A stretch of DNA of 64,000 nt from Hominenteromicrobium sp964531265 (GCA_964531265.1 CAZHDW010000002.1:99276-163275), one strand, 5' to 3'. Counted from the first letter of the stretch, positions 53,054-61,971 are shown. The notes: a model not told the origin generated them from the sequence alone. A program made the numbers and translations.

Positions 53054-53562
53054 TATATGTTCTTGTAGGAATCGAGCGTAAGCTGCTCCGGCTCGGAGGT
53101 GAGCAGGTGGATTATCTCCAGTCCGTCACGCCGCGCCCTTTTGACCGTATACGCAGTCCCACCGAAACTTCTCTGCATATAGCATATACAGTATGCGGAG
53201 GACTCGACCAGCGCGTCATTTCGCCTTCTCATGCAATCGTCGCTGTAGCTCTCCGATATATATCTAACGGAATCGGCCGCATTCAAAATATTCTCAAAGC
53301 GCCTTCTGAGGCTCTGCGGCCATACGGAATCCTGGCCCTTGCACGCAAGCAGCAGATGCAGGTGCACTGCGGCGGTCTCTCTCACTTCGAGCACTGTCTC
53401 CTCCGCAAGCATATCAAAGCCCCTTGCTCCGCCCGCGTAAAATTCGGTCACACCGTTCTGTGCCAGGCGCTCTATTTCCGACCTCAGGGCATGCTTCAGC
53501 GCCACGGCATCCTCTTGCGGTATTGCCCTGTGACCTGTAAAACAGCATGAATTTCGCCGCAT
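53053..53562 (-). CDS. YpsA-like SLOG-superfamily protein (DUF1273)
   Basis: The 169-residue protein starts CCFTGHRAIP, the YpsA/SLOG hallmark, followed by FYAGGARGFDMLAEE, DDCMRRRNDALVESSAYCICY and GGTAYTVKRARRDG. SLOG proteins bind nucleotide-derived ligands; YpsA affects cell division in some Bacilli, but the role here is unknown. I begin at ATG 53562 after GGGAGGGGAG; the open frame runs 28 codons further upstream without a site. Confidence 0.82.
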   Translation of the reverse strand: MRRNSCCFTGHRAIPQEDAVALKHALRSEIERLAQNGVTEFYAGGARGFDMLAEETVLEVRETAAVHLHLLLACKGQDSVWPQSLRRRFENILNAADSVRYISESYSDDCMRRRNDALVESSAYCICYMQRSFGGTAYTVKRARRDGLEIIHLLTSEPEQLTLDSYKNI

Positions 53563-53741
53563 AATAAAGCTCCCCTCCCAATTACTGCACGTTAACCGCA
53601 GCTTGTCTTTCTTACTGATTATAGCAAACTTATGGGCAGTATTCAATATCAGAAGAAGTTTCCGCTGCGGCCAATATGGACATTCAAAACCGATTGTGCT
53701 AAAATCAACTCATCGCAAAACAACGAAGGAGCAACGGTAAA

Positions 53742-54830
53742 ATGAAGGCAAGACCGGCGAAAGCAAATCTCTTTACCCTGAATGAGAAAAACGCAAAAAA
53801 GCTCACCCTCATTCTCGGCTGTGTACTGCTTATTCTTATAATCATAATAGCACTTTTTCCACTTCTGGACAGGGAGCAGGAGCGTGCTGAGGTGACCACA
53901 TATTCCATGGGCAGCTACGTATTGCAGACGGTTTACGGAGATGACCGCGACAAAGCCGCCGAAAGCGCCGCAAGTGCGGTTCAGGAGCTCGAAAACAAAA
54001 TATCCTGGCGCATATCCGACAGCGATATCTATAAGCTGAACGCCGCTGCCGGAGAGAATTGGACAAAAATATCCGATGAGACCTTTTCGATTCTGTCAAT
54101 GGCACAGGGGGTTTCCGAAAAGAGCGGCGGCGCCTTTGATATCACTATAGCGCCGATTTCGCGCTTGTGGGATTTTGACAACGACCGCCGCGAGATACCG
54201 GACGCCGACCTGATAGCCTCAATGCTCGAGAATGTCGGCTATGAGGAGCTGCGTTTGGACGCGGACGACGGTACAGCCTCGCTGAAAAGCTACGGCACGG
54301 CAATAGACCTCGGCGCCGTGGGAAAAGGAGCTGCCTGTGACGCCGCCGTTGAGGTTTACAAAGGCAGTGATGTCAGCGCCGCAATCGTGTCCGTTGGCGG
54401 AAGTGTCGGGATCTACGGTGAAAAGGAGACCGGCAAGCCCTGGAGCGTGGCTGTAAGAGACCCGAAAAGCTCCGGAACGCTCGGCACGCTGTCCGTCGTA
54501 AGCGGCTTTATTTCCACCTCCGGCAGCTATGAAAAATACTTTGAGGCGGACGGCAAGCTCTATCACCACATAATAGACCCCTCAACAGGTTATCCGGCGG
54601 AGAGCGGTCTTGTCTCCGTCACGGTGCTCAGCGACAGCGGTGCTCTTTCCGATGCGCTTGCAACGGCCTGCTTTGTGCTCGGCCTTGACGACGGACTTGC
54701 ACTGCTCGAAGAATATGACGCTCAGGGCATCTTTATTGACAACAACGACCGTGTTACGGTAACAGCCGGGCTCTCCGACAGCTTCAAGCTTTCCGCTGAC
54801 GGCTATTCGCTGAGCTTTACCGAGAGTTAA
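53742..54830 (+). CDS. apbE: FAD:protein FMN transferase (ApbE)
   Basis: The 362-residue protein has one membrane helix (about 20-42) and an exported ApbE domain: YSMGSYVLQTVYG, GAFDITIAPISRLWDFD near 128, AIDLGAVGKGAACDAAVE near 190 and HHIIDPSTGYPAESG near 275 with the Mg2+-binding Asp. It attaches FMN by a phosphodiester bond to threonines of exported FMN-binding proteins. A four-base gap leads to the NusG-II gene, with which it forms a cassette. No FMN_bind acceptor is in this window. Confidence 0.95.
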   Translation: MKARPAKANLFTLNEKNAKKLTLILGCVLLILIIIIALFPLLDREQERAEVTTYSMGSYVLQTVYGDDRDKAAESAASAVQELENKISWRISDSDIYKLNAAAGENWTKISDETFSILSMAQGVSEKSGGAFDITIAPISRLWDFDNDRREIPDADLIASMLENVGYEELRLDADDGTASLKSYGTAIDLGAVGKGAACDAAVEVYKGSDVSAAIVSVGGSVGIYGEKETGKPWSVAVRDPKSSGTLGTLSVVSGFISTSGSYEKYFEADGKLYHHIIDPSTGYPAESGLVSVTVLSDSGALSDALATACFVLGLDDGLALLEEYDAQGIFIDNNDRVTVTAGLSDSFKLSADGYSLSFTES

Positions 54831-54834
54831 TGAT

Positions 54835-55200
54835 ATGGAACAGAGAAATTTCACATACAGGGAGGGCATCCTGCTCCTTTTGCTGCTAATAATCGCCGCT
54901 GTGATCTACCTTTGCACGCTTTTTCAGCCAAAGGGCGGCACGGTGATAATCGAGCAGGACGGAGAGCTGATAAAGAGCGTGGAGCTGTCCTCTCTCTCGT
55001 CGCCGGAGCTGCTACAGCTCGGTGAAGTCACGATAGAGCTCAGTCGCGATGGCGCCGGATTTATTTCGAGCCCGTGCAGCGATAAGGTCTGCGTAAACGC
55101 AGGGATGATATCTCATGCAGGTGAAGCCGCAGTCTGCCTGCCCGAGCGAATCAGCATTCGTATCGTCGGCAGCATCGGCAGCGACAGCATTACAGGATGA
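54835..55200 (+). CDS. NusG domain II-containing membrane protein
   Basis: The 121-residue protein has one N-terminal helix (about 10-28) and an exported NusG_II domain, with SPCSDKVCVNAGMISHAGE and CLPERI containing three conserved Cys/His positions. It commonly sits next to apbE and a Gx transporter in Clostridia. Its function is unknown; a chaperone-like role in flavinylation or in redox membrane systems has been suggested only from such context. Confidence 0.85.
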   Translation: MEQRNFTYREGILLLLLLIIAAVIYLCTLFQPKGGTVIIEQDGELIKSVELSSLSSPELLQLGEVTIELSRDGAGFISSPCSDKVCVNAGMISHAGEAAVCLPERISIRIVGSIGSDSITG

Positions 55201-55211
55201 AGGAGGAACAC

Positions 55212-55724
55212 ATGCATAAGAAGGCAAAAAGCATAGCACTGTGCGGTGTTCTGGGAGCAATGGCACTGGTTCTGTCGTTTTTAGAGGGCGCATTGCCGCC
55301 GATTCCGGGTCTTCCACCCGGCGCGCGCCTCGGACTTTCAAATATCGTCACGATGTTTACGGCCGGCGCAATGGGGCTGCCATATGCGCTTTGCATAGCC
55401 TTGATAAAGGGCGGCTTTTCTTTCCTTACAAGGGGCGTAACAGCCGGAATAATGAGTATGCTCGGCGGCATTATGAGCACCCTGGCCATGTGGATCGTAT
55501 GGAAAAAAACGAGCTTTTCACTGATTTTCACAGGTGTTTGCGGTGCGCTGGCGCACAATACCGCGCAGTTTTTTGTCTCATTGCTGCTCACCGGGGTCGC
55601 CGCCGTATTCTACATTCCCTCCATGCTGCTGATGTCCGTGCTGACCGGTGCGTGCAGCGGCACAGTTCTGAAAATGATACTCCCTGCGCTTCAGCGAATA
55701 CCGAACGGCTTCAAAAAAGATTAA
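55212..55724 (+). CDS. Gx transporter family membrane protein (heptaprenyl diphosphate synthase component I-like)
   Basis: The 170-residue protein has about five membrane segments and the family's start ALCGVLGAMALVLSFLEGALPP and PPGARLGLSNIVTMF. Proteins with this fold are S-component-like transporters or the small subunit of heptaprenyl diphosphate synthase in older naming. It is likely an integral membrane transporter of the ECF-like type. ATG 55212, five bases after AAGGAGG, is preferred over ATG 55197, which overlaps the upstream stop. Confidence 0.8.
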   Translation: MHKKAKSIALCGVLGAMALVLSFLEGALPPIPGLPPGARLGLSNIVTMFTAGAMGLPYALCIALIKGGFSFLTRGVTAGIMSMLGGIMSTLAMWIVWKKTSFSLIFTGVCGALAHNTAQFFVSLLLTGVAAVFYIPSMLLMSVLTGACSGTVLKMILPALQRIPNGFKKD

Positions 55725-55759
55725 AGACTCATCGAAGGTGCTCCCTCGATGAGTCTTTT
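55723..55759. terminator. bidirectional terminator after the apbE cassette
   Basis: A 13-bp stem (AAAGACTCATCGA with TCGATGAGTCTTT) and flanking T/A runs separate the convergent genes. Confidence 0.85.
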
Positions 55760-55762
55760 AGC

Positions 55763-57037
55763 TTATTTATTGTCCTTTTCCATGTTCTCACGTCCGACCG
55801 CCAGCATCAGCTTTATGCGGTTTTCCTGATTGACCTTGGTAGCACCCGGGTCATAATCTATCGGGACGATATTGGAATGCGGATAGATATTCTTAAGGCT
55901 TCTTATCATGCCCTTGCCGACGATGTGGTTCGGCAGGCATCCAAACGGCTGTGCACAGACGATGTTCGGATAGCCGCTCTCGATAAGCTCCATCATCTCC
56001 GCTGTCAGCAGCCAGCCCTCGCCCATTTTGCAGCCGTAGCCGATAACGCCCTCGACAAGCTTTTTCAAATGCGAGTACGGTGACGGCACGGTGAAGCGCG
56101 GATTGATCGTATTTGCGTGCTCAAAGGCACTGATGACCTTTGCCTCAACACCGGCAAGGTAATCGAACAGCACCTTGACCACCTCAAGCTTCGCACGGCT
56201 TCCGCCGTAGAGTTTTATATCCTCAATACGGTTATCAACCTTGAACAGCATAAAGCCGATTATGCCGGGCAGCATCGGCTCGCAGTTCTGAGAATGCAGG
56301 AATTCCTCGAGGTCGTTATTACCTATCGGAGAATACTTTACGTATATCTCTCCGACAACACCGACTCTTACCTTCTTCTCACCGGTAACGGCAACACGGG
56401 CAAAATCCTCCGCTATTTCCGGAAGCAGCTTTGACATTTCCTTGCCGGAATAACCCTTTTCCTCCTTGAACAGCGCTGTCAGACGCTCCGTCCAGCCGTC
56501 AACAAGCTTCTGGCTTGTGCCCTTTTCCTTTTCATACGGGCGCGTCTGGTTGTGCATGAGCATCAAAAGATCGCCGTACGCCAGGATAGCAAGTGCCTTT
56601 CTTATCATCGGCAGGGTAAGGCTGAAGCCGCTGTTTTTCTCAAGTCCGGAGACATTCAGAGAGATGACCGGTATATGGCCGAGGCCGTCCTTTTTAAGTG
56701 CCTTTCTGAGAAGGTGTATGTAATTGGAAGCGCGGCATCCACCGCCCGTCTGGGTGATGATGAGGGCTGTTTTGTTAAGGTCATACTTGCCGCTGTGCAG
56801 CGCATCCATCATCTGACCTATTGTCAGCAGCGCCGGGTAGCAGGTATCGTTATGAACGTACTTAAGGCCCTCATCCACAATGCTCTGTCCGCGTGTCTGA
56901 AGCACCTCTACATGGTAGCCGTAGGCCTCGAACAGATTCTCAAACAGCTTGAAATGAATAGGTGCCATGTTCGGCGCAAGGATCGTGTAATCCTTTTTCA
57001 TTTCCTTGGTAAATTCAACGCGATTGGTGTTCTCCAT
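55763..57037 (-). CDS. 2-hydroxyacyl-CoA dehydratase/benzoyl-CoA reductase-like subunit (COG3581 type)
   Basis: The 424-residue protein has the HgdB/BcrB-like features NDTCYPALLTIGQMMDAL near residue 65, ITQTGGGCRASNYIHLLRKAL near 97, GVVGEIYVKYSPIGNNDL near 228 and CAQPFGCLPNHIVGKG near 370, with several conserved Cys for a Fe-S cluster. In most Firmicutes this domain is the C-terminal end of one very long activase-like protein; here it is a separate gene 12 bases after the activase. Function is unknown. I place the start at ATG 57037, eight bases after AAGGGG. Confidence 0.85.
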   Translation of the reverse strand: MENTNRVEFTKEMKKDYTILAPNMAPIHFKLFENLFEAYGYHVEVLQTRGQSIVDEGLKYVHNDTCYPALLTIGQMMDALHSGKYDLNKTALIITQTGGGCRASNYIHLLRKALKKDGLGHIPVISLNVSGLEKNSGFSLTLPMIRKALAILAYGDLLMLMHNQTRPYEKEKGTSQKLVDGWTERLTALFKEEKGYSGKEMSKLLPEIAEDFARVAVTGEKKVRVGVVGEIYVKYSPIGNNDLEEFLHSQNCEPMLPGIIGFMLFKVDNRIEDIKLYGGSRAKLEVVKVLFDYLAGVEAKVISAFEHANTINPRFTVPSPYSHLKKLVEGVIGYGCKMGEGWLLTAEMMELIESGYPNIVCAQPFGCLPNHIVGKGMIRSLKNIYPHSNIVPIDYDPGATKVNQENRIKLMLAVGRENMEKDNK

Positions 57038-57049
57038 TTTAAGCACCCC

Positions 57050-59983
57050 TTACATCAGATCAAGTGCGGAGAACAAGCTGCGCAGACGAATGCGCACCGC
57101 ACCGAGGTTTGTTATTTCATCTATCTTGAGCTGTGTATATATCTTTCCGCCGCCCTGTAATATGCCACGCACCTCATCGGTGGTAATGGCATCAACGCCG
57201 CATCCGAAGGACACGAGCTGTATCAGGTTGATCATCTTATCCTGCTCGGAAACATATTTTGCGGCAGCATAGAGACGTGAATGATATGTCCACTGGTTCA
57301 GAACCGTCGTCGGGAAGCGCTTCACCTTATCGGAAACCGCATCCTCCGTCACAAGCACCGCTCCGCAATCGCAGATCAGGCTGTCGATACCGTGATTTAT
57401 CTCCGGGTCGATATGGTACGGTCTGCCGGCAAGCACGACTATCGGCTTATTCTGCTCCCTTGCGATATTGAGGTACTTTTCGCCTATGGCTCGTACAGCG
57501 CGCATATAGAGCTCATACTCCGCGTATGCCGCATCCGCAGCCGCCTTTACCTCTTTCTTGGTAAAGCTTCTTGCAAAATGCTTGTTGAGGATATCCGTCA
57601 TCTTGCCCGGGAAATCCTTTCTGCGATGTATGCCAACATAATCGCCGATAAAGACAGTATCCTTCAAGGCCTTGATATTTGCGGAGATGACCTCGGGATA
57701 GTATGCAACAACGGGGCAATTATAATGGTTATCACCCAGACCCTCGTCGAGGTTATAGGTCATGCAGGGATAGAAGATGGCATCCACGCCGCTCTCAATG
57801 AGGGCTTCCACATGGCCGTGCATCAGCTTTGCCGGGAAGCAGGCTGTATCGGACGGTATTGTGTGCTGACCCTTGAGGTACAGCGTTCTGTTCGATGCCG
57901 GAGAGGTTTTAACATCGTAGCCCAGCGTTGTGAAGAACTTGTGCCAGAACGGCAGCAGCTCATACATGTTAAGTCCCATCGGAATGCCTATAACGGGCTT
58001 TCCGGTGTTTTTATAGGAGTATCTGCTGAGTATACGGCGCTTCTCCTCGAACATATTGTATTTCTCTTCGGTGGACTTTACGCCGGATACCGGCTTTTCG
58101 CAGCGGTTACCGCTTATGAATCTTCTGTCACCGGAGAAGGTATTGACAGTCAACTTGCAGTTATTGGAGCAGCCGTGGCAGGTTATGGCGCGCACGCTGT
58201 GTGTGAAATCCTTAAGCTCGGCCTCACCGAGAAGTGAGGAACGCTCAAAGCCCTTCTGAGCGGCCTTATCACGTGCATAGAGAGCTGCACCGTATGCGCC
58301 CATGAGTCCGGCAATTGTCGGACGGATGACATTTCGGCCTATCTCCTGCTCGAAGGCTCTGAGCACAGCATCGTTCAGGAAGGTACCGCCCTGAACAACT
58401 ATCTCCCTGCCTATTGCCTTGGAGTCAACCGCTCTTATGACCTTATAAAGAGCATTCTTAACGACACTTATGGAAAGACCGGCAGAGATGCTGTCCACGG
58501 TAGCGCCGTCCTTCTGTGCCTGCTTGACGGAGGAATTCATGAACACGGTGCATCTGGAGCCCAGATCTACCGGACGCTCGGCAAAAAGACCGAGCTTTGC
58601 GAAATCCTCTATGGCATATCCGAGTGCGCCGGCAAAGGTCTGCAAGAAAGAACCGCAGCCGGAGGAACATGCCTCGTTGAGGAAAATATCATCGATAACG
58701 CCGTTATGTATCTTGAAGCACTTAATATCCTGGCCGCCGATATCGATTATGAAATCGACCTTCGGGTTGAAGGAGCGTGCAGCATAGAAATGCGCCATTG
58801 TCTCAACAATGCCGTAATCCACCGAGAAGGCATTCTTGATGATATCCTCGCCGTAGCCGGTGGAGGCACATGCGGATATTCTTGCCTTCGGGAAGCGCTC
58901 ATAGACGCTGAGCAGGAATTCGCGCACAAGCGGAACGGGGTTGCCGCTGTTCGACATGTACTTCGAGCAGATGATCTTTCCGTCCTTATCGATGACAACG
59001 GCCTTTACCGTGGTGGAGCCTGCGTCTATTCCTATGAATACCGGCTCATCATCTTCAACCGTGTCACGTGTTTCAACACCTGCACTGCTGTGTCTTTCGG
59101 AAAACTCCTTATACTCCGCTTCGCTCTTAAACAGCGGAGGACATGCACGGTATTCTTCCTTGGCGGTATAATTCGTGATACTGCCGATGAGCTCCTTAAG
59201 CGGCTTTTCCTCGCCGTCCGCTGCAAAGGCCGCACCCATAGCGACAAAATACAGTGAATTTTCGGGACAGATACCCGTTATCTTAAGTGTATCGTCAAAA
59301 GCAGCTCTGAGCTGTGAGAGGAAGGTCATCGGGCCGCCGAGGTAGACCACCTTGCCGGCTATCTCCCTGCCCTGTGCCAGACCTGCAACAGTCTGGTTTA
59401 CAACGGCATACAGTATGCTTGCCGCAACATCCTTTTTCTGTGCGCCCTGATTCAGCAGCGGCTGGATATCGCTCTTTGCAAAAACGCCGCAACGCGATGC
59501 TATGGTATAAATCTTTTCGTGATCCTTAGCCAGTGTGTTAAGCTCATCCGGTGTGATATTGAGCAGAGTTGCCATCTGGTCAATGAATGCGCCAGTGCCG
59601 CCTGCACAGGAGCCGTTCATGCGCACCTCAAGGCCGGATGCGTTGTTGCCGTCCGTCAAAAACAGTATTTTGGCATCCTCACCGCCAAGCTCTATAACGG
59701 TGTCCGTGCCGGGCACTATGCGGTTGACGGCAATGCGCGTTGCATAGACCTCCTGCACAAACTGGATACCGCTGCGCTCTGCCAGACCCATTCCGGCAGA
59801 ACCCGATATGCTGAGCTGAATCTTAGCTTCTGGGAAAAGGGCGTCAACCTCTCGAAGCATTTCAGCGGATTTCTCCACTATACGCGAAAGGTGACGCTCA
59901 TACTTTTTGAACAATATTTCATTTTCGTCGTTCATAACGACGCACTTAAGTGTTGTCGAGCCAACGTCCAAACCGACTCTCAT
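57050..59983 (-). CDS. tandem BadF/BcrA ASKHA ATPase (acyl-CoA dehydratase activase) with DUF2229
   Basis: The 977-residue protein has two ASKHA ATPase domains in tandem, the first starting LDVGSTTLKCVVMND (3-20) and the second FIGIDAGSTTVKAVVIDKDG (near 330). Each has its own cysteine loop for the bridging 4Fe-4S cluster (GSCAGGTGAFIDQMA; ACSSGCGSFLQTFAG). A DUF2229 part follows from about 650 (GIPMGLNMYELLPFW, DTACFPAKLMHGH). Activases use ATP hydrolysis to push an electron to very low potential. The target here should be the downstream Fe-S protein. The start is ATG 59983, about nine bases after AAAGG. Confidence 0.9.
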   Translation of the reverse strand: MRVGLDVGSTTLKCVVMNDENEILFKKYERHLSRIVEKSAEMLREVDALFPEAKIQLSISGSAGMGLAERSGIQFVQEVYATRIAVNRIVPGTDTVIELGGEDAKILFLTDGNNASGLEVRMNGSCAGGTGAFIDQMATLLNITPDELNTLAKDHEKIYTIASRCGVFAKSDIQPLLNQGAQKKDVAASILYAVVNQTVAGLAQGREIAGKVVYLGGPMTFLSQLRAAFDDTLKITGICPENSLYFVAMGAAFAADGEEKPLKELIGSITNYTAKEEYRACPPLFKSEAEYKEFSERHSSAGVETRDTVEDDEPVFIGIDAGSTTVKAVVIDKDGKIICSKYMSNSGNPVPLVREFLLSVYERFPKARISACASTGYGEDIIKNAFSVDYGIVETMAHFYAARSFNPKVDFIIDIGGQDIKCFKIHNGVIDDIFLNEACSSGCGSFLQTFAGALGYAIEDFAKLGLFAERPVDLGSRCTVFMNSSVKQAQKDGATVDSISAGLSISVVKNALYKVIRAVDSKAIGREIVVQGGTFLNDAVLRAFEQEIGRNVIRPTIAGLMGAYGAALYARDKAAQKGFERSSLLGEAELKDFTHSVRAITCHGCSNNCKLTVNTFSGDRRFISGNRCEKPVSGVKSTEEKYNMFEEKRRILSRYSYKNTGKPVIGIPMGLNMYELLPFWHKFFTTLGYDVKTSPASNRTLYLKGQHTIPSDTACFPAKLMHGHVEALIESGVDAIFYPCMTYNLDEGLGDNHYNCPVVAYYPEVISANIKALKDTVFIGDYVGIHRRKDFPGKMTDILNKHFARSFTKKEVKAAADAAYAEYELYMRAVRAIGEKYLNIAREQNKPIVVLAGRPYHIDPEINHGIDSLICDCGAVLVTEDAVSDKVKRFPTTVLNQWTYHSRLYAAAKYVSEQDKMINLIQLVSFGCGVDAITTDEVRGILQGGGKIYTQLKIDEITNLGAVRIRLRSLFSALDLM

Positions 59984-60001
59984 ATTAACCATCCTTTCTA
60001 T

Positions 60002-60073
60002 GGGATCAGCCATTGATCCCCGCTCAAAAAAGCAGAAAGCTGCCCGTCATTGGCAGCATTGCGGAAAAACCGC
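60002..60073 (-). promoter_or_regulatory. structured leader of the activase operon (three hairpins)
   Basis: Reading the minus strand: GCGG-TTTTT-CCGC (60061-60073), then GCTGCC-AATGACG-GGCAGC (60040-60058) followed by TTTCTGCTTTTTT, then GGGATCA...TGATCCC (60002-60020). The second is terminator-like. The 60074-60239 remainder shows nothing I can support. Confidence 0.5.
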
Positions 60074-60239
60074 ATAAACCCTCATGATACATAGTTAATG
60101 ATATCACAAGACGACAAACAATTCAATACGAATGGGGCTCTGTCAATTGTAAAAAAATCTTGACTAATTCAAGAAGCTTCTATGTACGCAGAGAGCAGCA
60201 TATACTTCATTACAACTGCGGAAAGGGTGATCTGCCGTT

Positions 60240-61232
60240 ATGACAAAAAAATACTTTCCGGGCGCAAATACCTCGCTCGGTTTTCTATCGCATTTCAGCG
60301 GTATAGTGCCGCCCTGGGAAGACAGGCACTATACCTACATTTTGAAGGGCGGCCCGGGGGTGGGCAAAAACACATTGATGAAAAAGGTGACCTACCTTGC
60401 ACGTGCAAACGGCCTGAGCACTGAGGAATTCCGCTGTGCAAGCGACCCGGGCAGCCTGGATGCCATACGAATACCTGAGAAGCGGCTGGTGCTTCTGGAC
60501 GGTACCGCGCCGCACTCCATGGATCCGACCATACCGGGTATTGAGGGCGAGCTTGTCGATCTGGGGCATTTCGTGCACAGGGAGGTCTTTTCGCGACGCT
60601 TGGGTGAAATAGAGCTGCTGATGCAGGAGAACCGGGAGCATTACGATGAAGCCTACGCCTGTCTGAGTGCCGCAGGCACACTGCGCCGCATGGCTGTGAG
60701 AGAAGCCGAAAAAGCCGCAGACCTCAAGCTGATCCGCGACTTTTTGCATGACAATTTCAATTTTTCCGCACCCGGCGAAACGCGCTGTCTGTTCCTGTGC
60801 TCCCCCACTCCGGACGGCGTACTCGACCTCAGCGATACACTTGAGCCGAGCTGCACAGTGCTGTTCTCCGGTATACTCGGCAGTGTATTTTTAAAAGAGG
60901 CCGCTTCCATGGCTCGCGGAACAAGGCTCACAGTGTTCAGTGACCCATTAATTCCGGAATTTCCGAGCTATCTGCATATACCGGACAGTGACACACTGCT
61001 CAGCTCCTCCGATGACCACAGGGAAACGCTGACCGATTTTCTTCACTCATCACTTCCGGATTACGTGTCCTTCGCCGTTTCGGAATCCGAAAGACTCTGC
61101 GCTCATGCTATTGAGGCACTGCGTCTTTGCAAGCGCACACACGATGCCATTGAAGCCATATACCGCCCGTATGTCGACTTTGACAGGGTCGACCGCGAAA
61201 CTCAGCGGCTTCTCGAAAGGCTTGAGCTTTAG
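60240..61232 (+). CDS. P-loop ATPase of the PRK06851 type, function unknown
   Basis: The 330-residue protein opens SLGFLSHFSGIVPPWEDRHYTYILKGGPGVGKNT; the Walker A loop GGPGVGKN (36-43) has Asn where Ser/Thr is usual, followed directly by Thr. A second half (RCLFLCSPTPDGVLDL, near 185) repeats a nucleotide-binding-like pattern, with helical regions between. The fold is like clostridial proteins of the PRK06851 group, for which I know no activity. It is convergent with, and overlaps by four bases, the ECF S-component gene. The ATG start follows AAAGGGTGATC. Confidence 0.7.
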   Translation: MTKKYFPGANTSLGFLSHFSGIVPPWEDRHYTYILKGGPGVGKNTLMKKVTYLARANGLSTEEFRCASDPGSLDAIRIPEKRLVLLDGTAPHSMDPTIPGIEGELVDLGHFVHREVFSRRLGEIELLMQENREHYDEAYACLSAAGTLRRMAVREAEKAADLKLIRDFLHDNFNFSAPGETRCLFLCSPTPDGVLDLSDTLEPSCTVLFSGILGSVFLKEAASMARGTRLTVFSDPLIPEFPSYLHIPDSDTLLSSSDDHRETLTDFLHSSLPDYVSFAVSESERLCAHAIEALRLCKRTHDAIEAIYRPYVDFDRVDRETQRLLERLEL

Positions 61233-61783
61233 GCTCGGCCCTCGTCGATCAGCCCGGCCCTTTTCAGCGCCATGATTATCACCGGTATGAGAATAAGCTG
61301 CAATATTATTGCAGGCACAGCCGTTGTTACCGCTCCGGAAATAAATGCCGCAAAGGTAAAGGAGCCCGCCTGTCCGCCTATACCGGCCAGCACGACACGC
61401 ACCACGCCCCATACCACTCTGCCGCCTATCATAGCGCAGAGAAGACTGCTATAGACCGCAAATGCATTTTTTCTTCTGAAAAGATGATGATACATCAGAC
61501 CGCTGATTATTCCGTAGGTCATCAGCTCAAAGGCCATTGAAATGCCCATGGGGTATATCGGCGGCATTCCGAACATCAGAAATCTCAAAAGCGGAGCCGT
61601 GAAGCCGATAATCCCGGCAATCGGTGCTCCGCAGACAAAGCCTGCCAAAAGCACGGGCAAATGCATCGGACACAGCATACTTCCTATCTCCGGTATCTGC
61701 CCCGTTATGAACGGAAGAACAAGGGTCAGCGCCAGAAACAGCGCACCGAGCACAAGCCTTTTTGCCGAATAGTGTTTTTTCAT
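61229..61783 (-). CDS. ECF transporter S-component (substrate unknown)
   Basis: The 184-residue protein has about six membrane segments: LVLGALFLALTLVLPFITG, MLCPMHLPVLLAGFVCGAPIAGIIGF, the FLMFGMPPIYPMGISMAFELMTYGII stretch and a C-terminal helix. This pattern marks an ECF S-component; the ATPase and T-subunit are elsewhere. I place the start at ATG 61783, seven bases after AGGAGG. A structured leader with terminator lies upstream, suggesting control by its ligand. Confidence 0.82.
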   Translation of the reverse strand: MKKHYSAKRLVLGALFLALTLVLPFITGQIPEIGSMLCPMHLPVLLAGFVCGAPIAGIIGFTAPLLRFLMFGMPPIYPMGISMAFELMTYGIISGLMYHHLFRRKNAFAVYSSLLCAMIGGRVVWGVVRVVLAGIGGQAGSFTFAAFISGAVTTAVPAIILQLILIPVIIMALKRAGLIDEGRA

Positions 61784-61812
61784 TTTACATCCTCCTGAAA
61801 AGCGATAAAAAA

Positions 61813-61930
61813 AGACCACGAAGCGACCCGCCATCCGGCAGGATACGACCTTCGTGGTCTTGATTTCTGAAATATTTTACGGGATTCTCCCAATCGGCTT
61901 TTGCCGTGTCCGCTTCATGCGAACGATGGG
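61813..61930 (-). promoter_or_regulatory. structured leader with terminator before the ECF S-component (candidate riboswitch)
   Basis: The minus-strand leader holds CGGC-AAAA-GCCG, GGG-AGAAT-CCC and ends in an 11-bp terminator stem (61813-61823/61850-61860) followed by TTTTTTTATC. An early segment GAAGCGGAC (61916-61908) can pair with GTCGCTTC (61827-61820) inside the terminator, an alternative fold. I do not recognise the class (not TPP, FMN, THF, preQ1-I or cobalamin by core sequence). Confidence 0.55.
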
Positions 61931-61933
61931 GGT

Positions 61934-61962
61934 ATTATAGCACAAAAGGAGAATTCTGTCAA
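61934..61962 (-). promoter_or_regulatory. strong promoter of the ECF S-component
   Basis: A perfect consensus pair TTGACA-17-TATAAT on the minus strand, upstream of the structured leader. Confidence 0.85.
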
Positions 61963-61971
61963 ATACCACTA

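Noticed and set aside
61813..61930. TPP, FMN, THF, preQ1-I or cobalamin riboswitch at the ECF leader
   Set aside because: None of the conserved core sequences of these classes is found in the leader, so no class is named.
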